Positions 32,893 to 41,669 of a stretch of DNA of 64,000 nucleotides are shown piece after piece. The stretch is from positions 62,001 to 126,000 of the forward strand of contig JAHDWA010000021.1 of assembly GCA_023382535.1 (NCBI GenBank), read 5' to 3'. Position 1 is the first letter of the stretch; every line of letters begins with the position of its first letter. The DNA comes from Anaerolineae bacterium. Lineage in GTDB: Bacteria; Chloroflexota; Anaerolineae; 4572-78; J111. A model generated the notes under the pieces. The model worked only from the letters and a program-made list of their open reading frames with translations, was not told where the DNA came from and did no database searches. The position numbers and the translations under genes were made by a program.

Positions 32893-34026
32893 GTGACAGA
32901 CGTACAAATCCAAAATCTAAAATCCACGCCCAAAGGGGCAGTCCAAAATCGTTACCGGTTTGGCGTGATTGGCGGCGACGGGATTGGCCCAGAGGTAGTC
33001 CGTGAGGGGCTGAAGGTGTTGAAAGCGGCGGCTGACGAGAGCTTTAGTTATGAATTGATCGAATACCCTTACGGCAGCGAGCACTACCTGAAAACCGGCG
33101 AATTAGTGCCCGACTCGGCCATTGAGGAGTGGAAGACTCTGGACGCTGTTTACCTGGGAGCCATCGGCCACCCCGAGGTGGAACCGGGGCTGGTCGAACG
33201 GGCGGTGATTATGGGGCTGCGCTTTGGACTTGATTTATACGTCAACCTGCGCCCCATCAAGCTCTACGCCGAGCATCTCTGCCCCTTGAAGGGCGTTCAA
33301 CCGAAGGAGGTGGATATGGTGGTGGTCCGGGAGAACACCGAAGATGTGTACGCCCAAATTGGCGGCATTTTCAAAAAAGGCACACCCGACGAAGTCGCCC
33401 TGGTGAACGGCGTCTATACCCGCAAGGGTGTGGAGCGGGCAGTACGCTACGCCTTTGAACTGGCTCGCCAACGCGACAAGCAGCGTAAGGTTACGCTGGT
33501 GGACAAATCCAACGCCATCCGCCCCCAAGACCTGTGGGTCCGCGTCTTCAATGAAGTGGGCCAGGAGTACCCGGATATCGAACGGGACCATGCTTATGTA
33601 GATGCCGCTTGTATGTGGTTGGTCAAAAGCCCGCAGTGGTTCGACGTAATTGTAACGCCCAATCTGTTTGGCGACATCATCACCGACTTGGGGGCGATGA
33701 TTCAAGGCGGCCTGGGTATTGCTGCTTCGGGCAATATTCACCCTGGCCGGACCTCGATGTTTGAGCCAATACACGGCTCTGCGCCCAAATACGGCGGCAA
33801 GAACGTAGCCAGTCCTGTGGGAGCGATTGCCGCTGCTGCGATGATGCTCGATTTTCTGGGCGAAAAACAGGCCGCCTGCCGGATCGAACGAGCCATTGAA
33901 TCACTGCTGGTCAGCCGGCGTATCCCCTCGCTGGACGCTCGCAGCGGCCTGGCTACGGATCAAGTCGGCGATATGGTGGTAGCGGAAATGGAGCATCATC
34001 AGTATAGGAGGGAGGATATGAATTGA
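32893..34026 (+). CDS. Isopropylmalate/isocitrate/tartrate dehydrogenase family (LeuB-like)
   Basis: 377 residues of the NAD-dependent beta-decarboxylating dehydrogenases. Motifs are [30 protein letters not shown], the catalytic DKSNAI lysine and [19 protein letters not shown] with the metal-binding Asps. The RENTE form is nearer to isocitrate/homoisocitrate/tartrate types than to strict LeuB. It starts with GTG at 32893 behind AAGGAG. Residues 6-20 are translated from a heptad/hairpin repeat before the conserved domain. It would complete the LeuA-C-D-B homologation cycle. Confidence 0.86.
   Translation: MTDVQIQNLKSTPKGAVQNRYRFGVIGGDGIGPEVVREGLKVLKAAADESFSYELIEYPYGSEHYLKTGELVPDSAIEEWKTLDAVYLGAIGHPEVEPGLVERAVIMGLRFGLDLYVNLRPIKLYAEHLCPLKGVQPKEVDMVVVRENTEDVYAQIGGIFKKGTPDEVALVNGVYTRKGVERAVRYAFELARQRDKQRKVTLVDKSNAIRPQDLWVRVFNEVGQEYPDIERDHAYVDAACMWLVKSPQWFDVIVTPNLFGDIITDLGAMIQGGLGIAASGNIHPGRTSMFEPIHGSAPKYGGKNVASPVGAIAAAAMMLDFLGEKQAACRIERAIESLLVSRRIPSLDARSGLATDQVGDMVVAEMEHHQYRREDMN
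32908..32951 (+). repeat. Heptad/hairpin repeat at the start of the LeuB-like gene
   Basis: ATCCAAAATCTAAAATCC, a CGCCCAAAGGGGC core and GTCCAAAATC, in frame. Confidence 0.8.
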
Positions 34027-34060
34027 CCTACCTTAAAACAGGCCCAACTCCGGGCCGAAA

Positions 34061-34118
34061 ATCAAAATCTAAAATTCAAAACTTGCCCTGAGCAAAGTCG
34101 AAGGGTCCAAAATCGAAA
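34061..34118. repeat. Heptad repeat with CCCTGAGC...GAAGGG core
   Basis: An intergenic copy of the same core that is coding in korC (23856-23908). It lies just upstream of the binding-protein gene. Confidence 0.75.
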
Positions 34119-34130
34119 GGGAGGTAGACG

Positions 34131-35399
34131 ATGAATCGAAGAGGATTTTTAGTCTTAGTTCTATTGACAGCTATAGCGTTGTTAATAACGGCCTGTGGCG
34201 GGGCAGCACCGCCGGCCGCTCAAGCTCCGGCCCAGGCTCCGGCTGCTACCGAAGCACCCGTCGCTAATAAAGAAGCGGCGGGAGAGCCATATAAAATCGG
34301 TCTATTCTTTTCGGTAACAGGGCCGGCTTCGTCGTTGGGTGTCCCGGAGCGGGACACAGCCCAAATGGTTATCGAGCAGGTGAATGAAGCCGGCGGGATT
34401 AAGGGGCCGGACGGTAAGCTGCATCCCCTGGAGGGGATTTTTGAGGATGACCAGAGCAACCCTGACGAAGCGGTGCTGATTGTCAAGAAGTTCATTGAGC
34501 AGGAAAAAGTACCGATTATTGTGGGCGGTACGGGCAGCCCCGCCAGCATGGCGGTGATTGACACCGTAACTCAGGCTAAAGTGCCTTTCATCTCCAATGC
34601 TTCGGCCAGCGGGATTGTGGTACCGGTCGAGGAGCGGCAGTGGATTTTCAAGACGCCGCAGCAAAATCTGGTGGTGGCTCAGGTGCAGGGCGACTGGCTG
34701 ACGGCCAACAAAGTCACCAAGATTGCTTCGTTGGGGGTGAACAACGCCTTTGGGGCCGATTCGATGGAGGCGCTGCGCGGGGTGGTTAAAGAGCTAGGTA
34801 TTGAGATTGCCTACGAAGGTACGTTTGAACCAGGCGACACCGACTTTTCCGCCCAGTTGACCCAGGTAGCCGGTTCGGGGGCCGAGGCATTGATCGTGCA
34901 TGCCACACCCGGCGAGGGTGCGCCGCTAACCGTACAATTCCGCGATTTGGGCCTGGAGATGCCGCTAGTTCACAATCACGGTATTGGCAACAAAGCTTTT
35001 ATCGAGCTGGCCGGGGAGGCGGCTGAGGGTGTCCTCTTCCCGATTGGCAAGCTGCTGGTGGCTGAGGGCCTGCCTGACAGTGATCCGCAAAAGACGATGC
35101 TGGTGAAGTATATCGCCGCTTATAGCAAACACACAGGTGGAGGTGCGCCCAGCACCTTTGGTGGGCATGCCTGGGACGCGATGCAGATGACTATTATGGC
35201 TCTGCAAGAGGTAGGGCCTGATCCGGCGGCCATTCGTGACTATTTGGAAGGTATTCATAACTTTGCCGGTATCTCCGGCGTCTTCAACCTGTCCTCAAAA
35301 GACCATAATGGTATCGGCAAGGAATCGCTGGTGATGGTTCAGATCAAAGACGGGGGTTGGGTCTATGTAACCCCGGAAAAGTACGCCAGCGCTCAGTAA
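34131..35399 (+). CDS. livJ: Branched-chain amino acid-type ABC transporter, substrate-binding lipoprotein
   Basis: 422 residues. A type II signal peptide ends in the lipobox ITAC with Cys22, followed by an Ala/Pro-rich linker to about residue 50. The periplasmic-binding fold begins YKIGLFFSVTGPASSLG and is of the Leu/Ile/Val-binding family. In aromatic degraders this family also binds aryl acids or aromatic amino acids. Full LivHMGF follows in the same direction. GGGAGG precedes the ATG. Confidence 0.92.
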   Translation: MNRRGFLVLVLLTAIALLITACGGAAPPAAQAPAQAPAATEAPVANKEAAGEPYKIGLFFSVTGPASSLGVPERDTAQMVIEQVNEAGGIKGPDGKLHPLEGIFEDDQSNPDEAVLIVKKFIEQEKVPIIVGGTGSPASMAVIDTVTQAKVPFISNASASGIVVPVEERQWIFKTPQQNLVVAQVQGDWLTANKVTKIASLGVNNAFGADSMEALRGVVKELGIEIAYEGTFEPGDTDFSAQLTQVAGSGAEALIVHATPGEGAPLTVQFRDLGLEMPLVHNHGIGNKAFIELAGEAAEGVLFPIGKLLVAEGLPDSDPQKTMLVKYIAAYSKHTGGGAPSTFGGHAWDAMQMTIMALQEVGPDPAAIRDYLEGIHNFAGISGVFNLSSKDHNGIGKESLVMVQIKDGGWVYVTPEKYASAQ

Positions 35400-35429
35400 G
35401 CACAGCCTATCAATCGTCCTTAAAAATGT

Positions 35430-35482
35430 GTAGTGGCGACTTGAGTTGCTTGTGGTCCAAGAACGACTGAAGTCGTCACTAT
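35430..35482. repeat. GTAGTGGCGACTT...AAGTCGTCACTA dyad
   Basis: Inverted arms GTGGCGACTT and AAGTCGTCAC, one mismatch, flank TTGTGGTCCAAGAAC. It lies between the binding protein and permease genes and could attenuate expression of the latter, as often seen after highly expressed binding-protein genes. Confidence 0.55.
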
Positions 35483-35509
35483 GAACCGTTATTAAAAAAG
35501 GGTATAGGT

Positions 35510-36439
35510 TTGACTCTCCAGGATCAACTCGTCCAATTTCTGGTTTCGGGCATTACCCTCGGCAGTATTTATGCCCTGATTGCGCTGGGCTTTGTAACCA
35601 TTTACAACGTTACCGGCATCATTAACTTTGCCCAGGGTGAGTTCGCCGTCTACGGGGCACTTATGGCCATCACCGTCTTCCAGAAAATCAGATTGTTGAG
35701 CGGCAACTTGCAGCTCGATCTGGGTTGGCCTTTGCCGGTAGCAGCCCTCTTTGGCGTAACTGTCGCTGTCGGGTTGGGCATGTTACTGTATTGGGTGGGC
35801 ATCCAGCCAGCGCGCCGGGCCTCCATTCTCAGTCAAATTATCATTACCATTGGCGCTGCTTTTGTCTTTCGCGGCCTGGCTTTGCTGATTTGGGGTACTG
35901 ATCCCTTCCGGCTGCCGGCTTTTACCCAGGGAGCACCCCTTAAACTTTTTGGGGCTATCCTTACTCTACAAGGGATATGGGTGATAGCAACAATCTTCCT
36001 GGTCCTGGCAATGCTTTATCTATTCTTTAACTATACACTCACCGGCAAAGCATTGCAGGCTTGCGCGGTTAACTCGACGGCAGCGCGGCTGATGGGAATT
36101 AACACCCGCCGCATGGCTCTGTTGGCGTTTGGCCTGAGCGCCGCTGTCACAGCCATCGCTGGTATCGTGATTGCTCCGGCTACCTTTATGACTTACGACC
36201 GGGGGCTGATCCTCTCGCTTAAAGGATTTGTGGCCGCAATTATGGGCGGGATGTCCAGTCCGGTTGGCGCTGTTGTGGGTGGTCTGCTGTTGGGGATTCT
36301 GGAGTCGTTTAGCGCCGGATTGATTTCATCCGGCTATAAAGATGCAGTGGCCTTCTTTGTTCTTTTCATTGTTTTAGCCGTGCGTTTGGGCGGGCTGCTG
36401 CGGGGTCGGACAGTTACTTTTGAACAAGCTGGATTATAA
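35510..36439 (+). CDS. livH: Branched-chain amino acid-type ABC transporter permease LivH
   Basis: 309 residues, hydrophobic with about eight membrane segments. It opens with GITLGSIYALIALGFVTIYNVTGIINFAQGEF, the LivH signature. It starts with TTG at 35510, since no ATG occurs before the conserved segment and GGGTATAGG is upstream. It forms the channel with LivM. Confidence 0.88.
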   Translation: MTLQDQLVQFLVSGITLGSIYALIALGFVTIYNVTGIINFAQGEFAVYGALMAITVFQKIRLLSGNLQLDLGWPLPVAALFGVTVAVGLGMLLYWVGIQPARRASILSQIIITIGAAFVFRGLALLIWGTDPFRLPAFTQGAPLKLFGAILTLQGIWVIATIFLVLAMLYLFFNYTLTGKALQACAVNSTAARLMGINTRRMALLAFGLSAAVTAIAGIVIAPATFMTYDRGLILSLKGFVAAIMGGMSSPVGAVVGGLLLGILESFSAGLISSGYKDAVAFFVLFIVLAVRLGGLLRGRTVTFEQAGL

Positions 36440-36522
36440 GCAAATTAATTGTGAATTGCCCACAGGGGGCCTTCGGCTCTGAATGGTGAATTGTAAATGG
36501 TGAGTGAAAGAATAAGTACCTG

Positions 36523-37596
36523 ATGGAAATCCGAAATCCACACCCGTTAGTCGGGCAATCCAAAATCCAAAATCTAAAATCTAAAATACCCAAAGGGCAC
36601 GATGTCCAAAATCTGGCCGGTTTGGCCACGCTGGCGCTGGTCCTGGCCCTGCTGCCGCTCACCATTCAGAATAACTATATTCTGACGATTTTGATCTTTG
36701 TAGCCCAGTTCACCATCCTCACGATTGGCCTCTCCCTCTTGATGGGCTATGCCGGTCAGATTTCGCTGGGACAAGCGACATTTTTTGGGATTGGGGCTTA
36801 TACCACGGCCATCCTGGCGACTCGTTTTCACGTTTCTCCCTGGCTGGCTTTTCTGGCGGGAGTTCTACTCTCAGCCGGAATAGCTTATCTCGTTGGCGGC
36901 TTAATCTTCCGGCTGCATGGTCATTACCTAGCCATGGCTACGTTGGGCATGAATACCATTTTGTTTCTCACCCTAACTCAGGAGGTTGAGTGGACCGGCG
37001 GACCATCCGGTTTGCGGGGCATCCCCGACCTGAGCTTGGGGCCGTTGATGTTTGCCGGCGATACCTATTATTTTTACCTGTTCTGGTTTTTTGCCCTGCT
37101 GGTCATTGCCGCCTCGCTGAACATTGTCAACTCGCGGGTAGGACGGGCCATGCGGGCTTTACATGCCAGCCAGGTCGCCGCCGAAGCCTTGGGCATTGAC
37201 ACAAATGCCTTCAAGATCAAGGTATTTGTCCTCAGCGCCGCTTATGGTGGGTTGGCTGGAGGATTACATGCCGCCTATCTCGGTTTTATCAGTCCATCTT
37301 CTTTTGGCATCGGCGTTTCTATTGAACTGGTCGTCATGGCGGTGGTGGGCGGACTGGCCAGTGTGTGGGGGCCTCTCTTTGGGGCCAGTCTCGTCATGAT
37401 GATTGAACAATACTTGCGGACGGCCGTGAAAGCCATTATCCCCAACGCTTCGGGTGAGCAAGAGATTATCGCGTTTGGTCTTATCTTGATGGTCATCATG
37501 ATTTTCTTGCCTGAAGGACTGTTCACCGGTCTGGTCAAGGCCGGGCGAAGATGGTATTTAAGACAATGGCTGCTCAGGCCGGTGCAGGATAGATGA
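36523..37596 (+). CDS. livM: Branched-chain amino acid-type ABC transporter permease LivM
   Basis: 357 residues with LivM motifs LLMGYAGQISLGQATFFGIGAY and the ABC-contacting region HASQVAAEALGID. The first 30 or so residues are translated from a heptad repeat with two hairpin cores, so the first membrane helix (LAGLATLALVLALLPL) starts unusually late. The stop overlaps the livG start by four bases. Confidence 0.88.
   Translation: MEIRNPHPLVGQSKIQNLKSKIPKGHDVQNLAGLATLALVLALLPLTIQNNYILTILIFVAQFTILTIGLSLLMGYAGQISLGQATFFGIGAYTTAILATRFHVSPWLAFLAGVLLSAGIAYLVGGLIFRLHGHYLAMATLGMNTILFLTLTQEVEWTGGPSGLRGIPDLSLGPLMFAGDTYYFYLFWFFALLVIAASLNIVNSRVGRAMRALHASQVAAEALGIDTNAFKIKVFVLSAAYGGLAGGLHAAYLGFISPSSFGIGVSIELVVMAVVGGLASVWGPLFGASLVMMIEQYLRTAVKAIIPNASGEQEIIAFGLILMVIMIFLPEGLFTGLVKAGRRWYLRQWLLRPVQDR
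36529..36612 (+). repeat. Heptad/hairpin repeat at the start of livM
   Basis: Heptads with an ACCCGTTAGTCGGGC core and a CCCAAAGGG core are translated in frame ahead of the first membrane helix. Confidence 0.8.
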
Positions 37597-38444
37597 TCGA
37601 AAGCTTGCCGTCTACCAAGTCATCTAACCCACCGGATTTTGTCCCACCCTCAACTTTGCTCGAAGCCAGGCAGCTGTTCAAAAGCTTCGGGGGGCTGATG
37701 GCAGTCAATCAGGTAGATTTATCGGTCCGTTCCGGCGAAATTATGGCTTTGATTGGCCCTAATGGGGCCGGTAAGACGACCATGTTCAATCTTATCTCCG
37801 GCGTGCATCGCCCGGACAAAGGACAGGTCGTTTTTGAAGGTAAGTGTATTTCGGGTTTACCTATGCACGAAGTTGCGGCCATGGGGGTGGTGCGCACGTT
37901 TCAAAATCTACAAATTTTTGAGACCATGACTGTTCTGGAAAATGTAATGGTTGGCTGTCACCGGCAAGGCCGGGTCGGATTCTTGGCTGCTGCGCTGCGC
38001 TGGCCGGGGGTAGCCGCCGAAGAAACTCATTTGCAAGCGCGGGCGCTGGAGTATCTGGCTATGGTCGGGCTGACCCACCGGGCTGGAGATTCGGCTTCAT
38101 CGTTATCCTACGGACAGCAACGCCTGGTTGAAATTGCCCGTGCTCTGGCCGCCACCCCTAAACTGTTGCTGCTTGATGAGCCGGCCGCCGGGCTGACGCG
38201 GGTAGAAGCAGCAGCCCTCGACGTCTTGATCGGTCGTATCCGAGAGCGGGGCGTCGCCATTTTGCTGGTGGAGCATGACATGAACCTGGTCATGGGGTTG
38301 GCTGACCGGATTGTCGTATTACATTACGGGCAGAAAATCGCCGAAGGCACACCGGCTGAAGTGCAGTCCAGCCCGGAAGTAGTCCAGGCCTACTTGGGCG
38401 TAGATTGGCAGAAAACGATTTACGATTTTAGATTTACGATTTAA
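37593..38444 (+). CDS. livG: Branched-chain amino acid-type ABC transporter ATPase LivG
   Basis: 283 residues. Walker [10 protein letters not shown], the Q-loop region ([10 protein letters not shown]), signature [16 protein letters not shown], Walker [12 protein letters not shown] and the switch His in [11 protein letters not shown] are all present. The C-terminus reads into a GATTTAC/GATTTTAG repeat (last ten residues). It overlaps livM by 4 bases and is followed by livF. Confidence 0.94.
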   Translation: MIESLPSTKSSNPPDFVPPSTLLEARQLFKSFGGLMAVNQVDLSVRSGEIMALIGPNGAGKTTMFNLISGVHRPDKGQVVFEGKCISGLPMHEVAAMGVVRTFQNLQIFETMTVLENVMVGCHRQGRVGFLAAALRWPGVAAEETHLQARALEYLAMVGLTHRAGDSASSLSYGQQRLVEIARALAATPKLLLLDEPAAGLTRVEAAALDVLIGRIRERGVAILLVEHDMNLVMGLADRIVVLHYGQKIAEGTPAEVQSSPEVVQAYLGVDWQKTIYDFRFTI

Positions 38445-38460
38445 ATTCAAATATGGAAAG

Positions 38461-39231
38461 ATGCTTGAGATAAGAGGTATTTCAACCTTTTATGGGCACA
38501 TTCAAGCCCTCAACAAAGTCTCGCTAGAGGTCCGGGCCGGTGAGATTATCTCGCTGATTGGGGCCAACGGCGCGGGTAAAACCACCCTGCTCAATAGCAT
38601 TTCGGGCGTTGTTCCTCCCCGCCAGGGGCAGATCGTGCTGAATGGGCAGGAGATCACTTCTCATTCGCCCGAAGCCATCGTGGGCCTGGGTGTCAGCCAT
38701 GTACCGGAGCGGCGCCAGGTGTTTGGGGTTTTGACGGTGCAAGATAACCTGTTGTTGGGAGCCTATTTGCGTTTGCGGCGAGGCGAAGGCCGGGCCGTAG
38801 CCCAGGATATGGACGGCATTTTCAGGCTCTTTCCCCGGCTCAAAGAACGCCCCAAGCAATTGGCCGGCACGCTTTCCGGGGGAGAACAGCAGATGCTGGC
38901 GATGGGTCGAGGGCTGATGGCCCGGCCAAAAGTATTGTTACTGGATGAACCTTCCCTGGGCCTGGCCCCAATTCTGGCGCAGGAGATTTTTCAGATCATT
39001 CAACAGTTGCGGGCTGCCAACGTCATGATCTTGCTTGTGGAGCAAAACGCACGAGCCGCGCTGGAGATTTCTGATCGGGGCTACGTTTTGGAAACCGGGC
39101 TGATCGTGTTGAGTGATACGGCCAAAGCACTGCTGGCGAATGAGGGTGTGCAGCAAGCCTACCTGGGCCGAGTCCCAGGGAGCAACCATCACCCACCCAA
39201 CTCTAATACGCAAATTACTGTGAGCTTATGA
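38461..39231 (+). CDS. livF: Branched-chain amino acid-type ABC transporter ATPase LivF
   Basis: 256 residues with Walker A GANGAGKTT, the YVPERRQVF-like Q-loop region (SHVPERRQVFGVLTVQDNL), signature LSGGEQQMLAMGRGLM and Walker B LLLDEPSLGLAP. It is the second ATPase of the Liv importer. It overlaps the CoA-transferase gene by 4 bases (ATGA), which places that enzyme in the same transcript. Confidence 0.94.
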   Translation: MLEIRGISTFYGHIQALNKVSLEVRAGEIISLIGANGAGKTTLLNSISGVVPPRQGQIVLNGQEITSHSPEAIVGLGVSHVPERRQVFGVLTVQDNLLLGAYLRLRRGEGRAVAQDMDGIFRLFPRLKERPKQLAGTLSGGEQQMLAMGRGLMARPKVLLLDEPSLGLAPILAQEIFQIIQQLRAANVMILLVEQNARAALEISDRGYVLETGLIVLSDTAKALLANEGVQQAYLGRVPGSNHHPPNSNTQITVSL

Positions 39232-40397
39232 TTCTAAAAAACATTACCGTCTTAAGCCTGGAACAAGCCACCACCCTGCCCTTTCTCACCTACCACCTGG
39301 CCTGTGATGGGGCGCGGGTCATCCGGGTGGAAAACCCGCAGCGGCCCGACCCCAACCGCTTTGTGGGGCGCAAGGTATTGGACGAAGAGGGCATGAACAG
39401 CTATTTCCTGCCCAACAACTGCGGCAAGGAAGCCATTACCCTCAACCTGGGCAGCGCCAAGGGCCAGGTCATCTTGCATCAACTCATCGCCCGGCTCAAG
39501 GTGGACGTCTTTGCCTGCAACCAACGCCCCCGCAGCTACACCCGCCTGGGCATTGATTACGACACCCTGCGAGCCGTCAAACCCGACCTGATCTGGGTCG
39601 GCATTAGCGGCTTTGGCCCCGACAGCGATGAGGCTGCCTACGACCCCATTTTGCAGGCTCGCGCCGGCTTTATGGATTTGACTGGTGACCCGGATGGCCC
39701 ACCCCTCGTTTTTGGTCTGCCAATGGTTGACCTGGGCGCGGGCGAGCACGGCTACGGCCAGATTATGAAGGCGCTGTACCATCGCGCTGTTACCGGCGAG
39801 GGGATGCGGCTGGATATCTCGATGTTTCGCAGCGCCGTATCATGGATGGTCTCCCCGGTCATGTTGACCCACAGCCTGAACGAGACGGCAGCCCGGCGGG
39901 GCAACATCCACCAATTTTTCGCCCCGGCCTCGGTTTACCCCACTCGCGACGGCTACGTGTATATGGCCGTCGGCAACGACCGGCAGTGGGCCGCCATTTC
40001 CGAACTGCCCGCCTTTGCCGCCCTGGCCCGGCCGGAGTACGCCCGCAACACCGGTCGCATCGCCGATGTGTCAGCCCTCAATCGTCAACTGACCGAAACC
40101 TTTAAAGGTTTGACTACTGCCGCCGCGATTGAGCTTTTCCAGGGCATTGGCGTGCCAGTATCGCGCGTTAATACGATGGTGGATGTGGTGGCCGACCCGC
40201 TGGTGGTCGCTCACCTCATCCACCTCAGCGACCCCCGTTCCGGCCTGATGGTGGCGCTGCCCGGACCGCCGGTGGGCGAAACTCCTTCATTGCGTTTCCC
40301 TCCTCGCCTGGGCGAACATAATCGGCAGGTCTACATCGAAGAAATGGGCTACGCCGCCGAAACCTTCGCTGCCTGGCAAGAACAGGGGATTATTTGA
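39228..40397 (+). CDS. Type III CoA-transferase (CaiB/Frc family)
   Basis: 389 residues with the family III N-terminus (VLSLEQATTLPFLTYHLACDGARVIRVENPQRPD), the NLGSAKGQVILHQLIARLKVDVF region and the probable catalytic aspartate in PMVDLGAGEHG near residue 169. It exchanges CoA between acyl-CoA and a free acid. Translational coupling to the importer suggests that the imported acid is activated by CoA transfer, for example aryl or phenyllactate-type acids as in FldA (inference). Confidence 0.9.
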   Translation: MILKNITVLSLEQATTLPFLTYHLACDGARVIRVENPQRPDPNRFVGRKVLDEEGMNSYFLPNNCGKEAITLNLGSAKGQVILHQLIARLKVDVFACNQRPRSYTRLGIDYDTLRAVKPDLIWVGISGFGPDSDEAAYDPILQARAGFMDLTGDPDGPPLVFGLPMVDLGAGEHGYGQIMKALYHRAVTGEGMRLDISMFRSAVSWMVSPVMLTHSLNETAARRGNIHQFFAPASVYPTRDGYVYMAVGNDRQWAAISELPAFAALARPEYARNTGRIADVSALNRQLTETFKGLTTAAAIELFQGIGVPVSRVNTMVDVVADPLVVAHLIHLSDPRSGLMVALPGPPVGETPSLRFPPRLGEHNRQVYIEEMGYAAETFAAWQEQGII

Positions 40398-40400
40398 ACG

Positions 40401-41603
40401 ATGACCGATTTTTTATTAGCCGACCAGTTGTTAAACCATGTCCGGGTTTTATCGCAGCAAATTGGGCCACGCCCCGCCGGTCATTCAGCCGAGGCTCAAG
40501 CGCGGGAATACATTCGGTGTGCTTTGGCCGAGGCTGGCTTCTCTGAAATTGAGGCAATGCCCTTTTATACCTGGGATACCTGGGGCTACTCGCTTTTTGT
40601 GCCGGTGGCCCTGACCCTGGGGGGCAACTTGCTGGGCAAGATGGGGCGAACCGCCAATATAATCGGGGCGTTAACCGCCCTGCTGAGCGCCTACCATCTA
40701 TGGCGCGCCTCAGTCGCCAACCGCCAGCCACTGTCTCCTCTTTTTCCCAAACGCCCTACCGCCAACTTGTTAGTTCGGATTCCCCCAAAAACCCGGCGGC
40801 GGCATAGAGTTGTCCTCATTGGCCACACCGATACCAACAAGCACCGGGCCATGTTTAGCCCGGCTACTAAACATTTCTTGCAGGCCTCGACGACACTGGG
40901 CATGTTACTGCCGCTGGTTAATGGGCTGGCTCAATTAGCCCAAGCAGCCAGGCCAGGGAAAAAGGCCACCCTTCTCCAGCAGGCCAGCCTGATGGGATTG
41001 ATGTCTTTGCTGTTTGTTGTGATGTACGACGAGAAGGAAGGCTACATTGAAGGGGCCAACGATAACGCCAGCGCGGTAGCCTGCTTATTAGGTTTGGGCG
41101 CGCATTTGAAGCAAAACCCGCTCGACCAGACGGAAGTCTGGCTGGCCTTTACCAGCGCCGAAGAAGTGGGCTGTTTGGGAATGCATCAGTTGTTAGATGC
41201 TTATGGTCGCCAACTTGCCGATGCCTGGTTAATTGACTTTGAGATGGTTGGGGCAAAAGATGTAGCTTACGTGACCCGCCACAGCAGCCTGTCTTACCTG
41301 GGTGCTTACACACCTGATAAAGAATCTATAGCCTTGGCTGAAGCCGTGAGCCAACAACACCCCGAGTTGAACGTCTCTGGCCGCCCCATGATAATCACCG
41401 AAGAGGTGGGTAGCTTGCGCGGACGCGGTTACCGAGGAATATGCCTGGTCGGTGTGGGCGAAGATGGCTGGCTGGCGAATTGGCATCAATACAACGATAA
41501 CTTCAATCATATTGAGCCATCCGGTCTTGAACGCGCTGCCCGCTTTGCCCTGGCGATGATGCAGATGCTTGATGAAAGTGGCTCTTATCTGGGAAAATCA
41601 TAG
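40401..41603 (+). CDS. M28-family metallopeptidase with membrane segments
   Basis: 400 residues. The zinc-peptidase layout is VLIGHTDTN (His), GANDNASAVACLL (bridging Asp), FTSAEEVGCLG (catalytic/metal Glu pair), DFEMVG and a late NFNHIEP histidine. Two hydrophobic stretches, near residues 57-97 and 170-215, interrupt the usual fold, so the protein is probably membrane anchored. It could release amino acids from peptides for the downstream catabolic enzymes. It begins 3 bases after the CoA-transferase stop. Confidence 0.8.
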   Translation: MTDFLLADQLLNHVRVLSQQIGPRPAGHSAEAQAREYIRCALAEAGFSEIEAMPFYTWDTWGYSLFVPVALTLGGNLLGKMGRTANIIGALTALLSAYHLWRASVANRQPLSPLFPKRPTANLLVRIPPKTRRRHRVVLIGHTDTNKHRAMFSPATKHFLQASTTLGMLLPLVNGLAQLAQAARPGKKATLLQQASLMGLMSLLFVVMYDEKEGYIEGANDNASAVACLLGLGAHLKQNPLDQTEVWLAFTSAEEVGCLGMHQLLDAYGRQLADAWLIDFEMVGAKDVAYVTRHSSLSYLGAYTPDKESIALAEAVSQQHPELNVSGRPMIITEEVGSLRGRGYRGICLVGVGEDGWLANWHQYNDNFNHIEPSGLERAARFALAMMQMLDESGSYLGKS

Positions 41604-41669
41604 GACCTCCTCGGAACTCCCCCACAAGTTCCCCTGAGTTCCCACGGGTTATTTACGCAGGAGGCAACG

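Noticed and set aside
28468..34026. Plain leucine biosynthesis operon
   Set aside because: The synthase has no LeuA regulatory domain, the dehydrogenase has the RENTE form and an acyl-CoA dehydrogenase is embedded, so the simple assignment is not safe.
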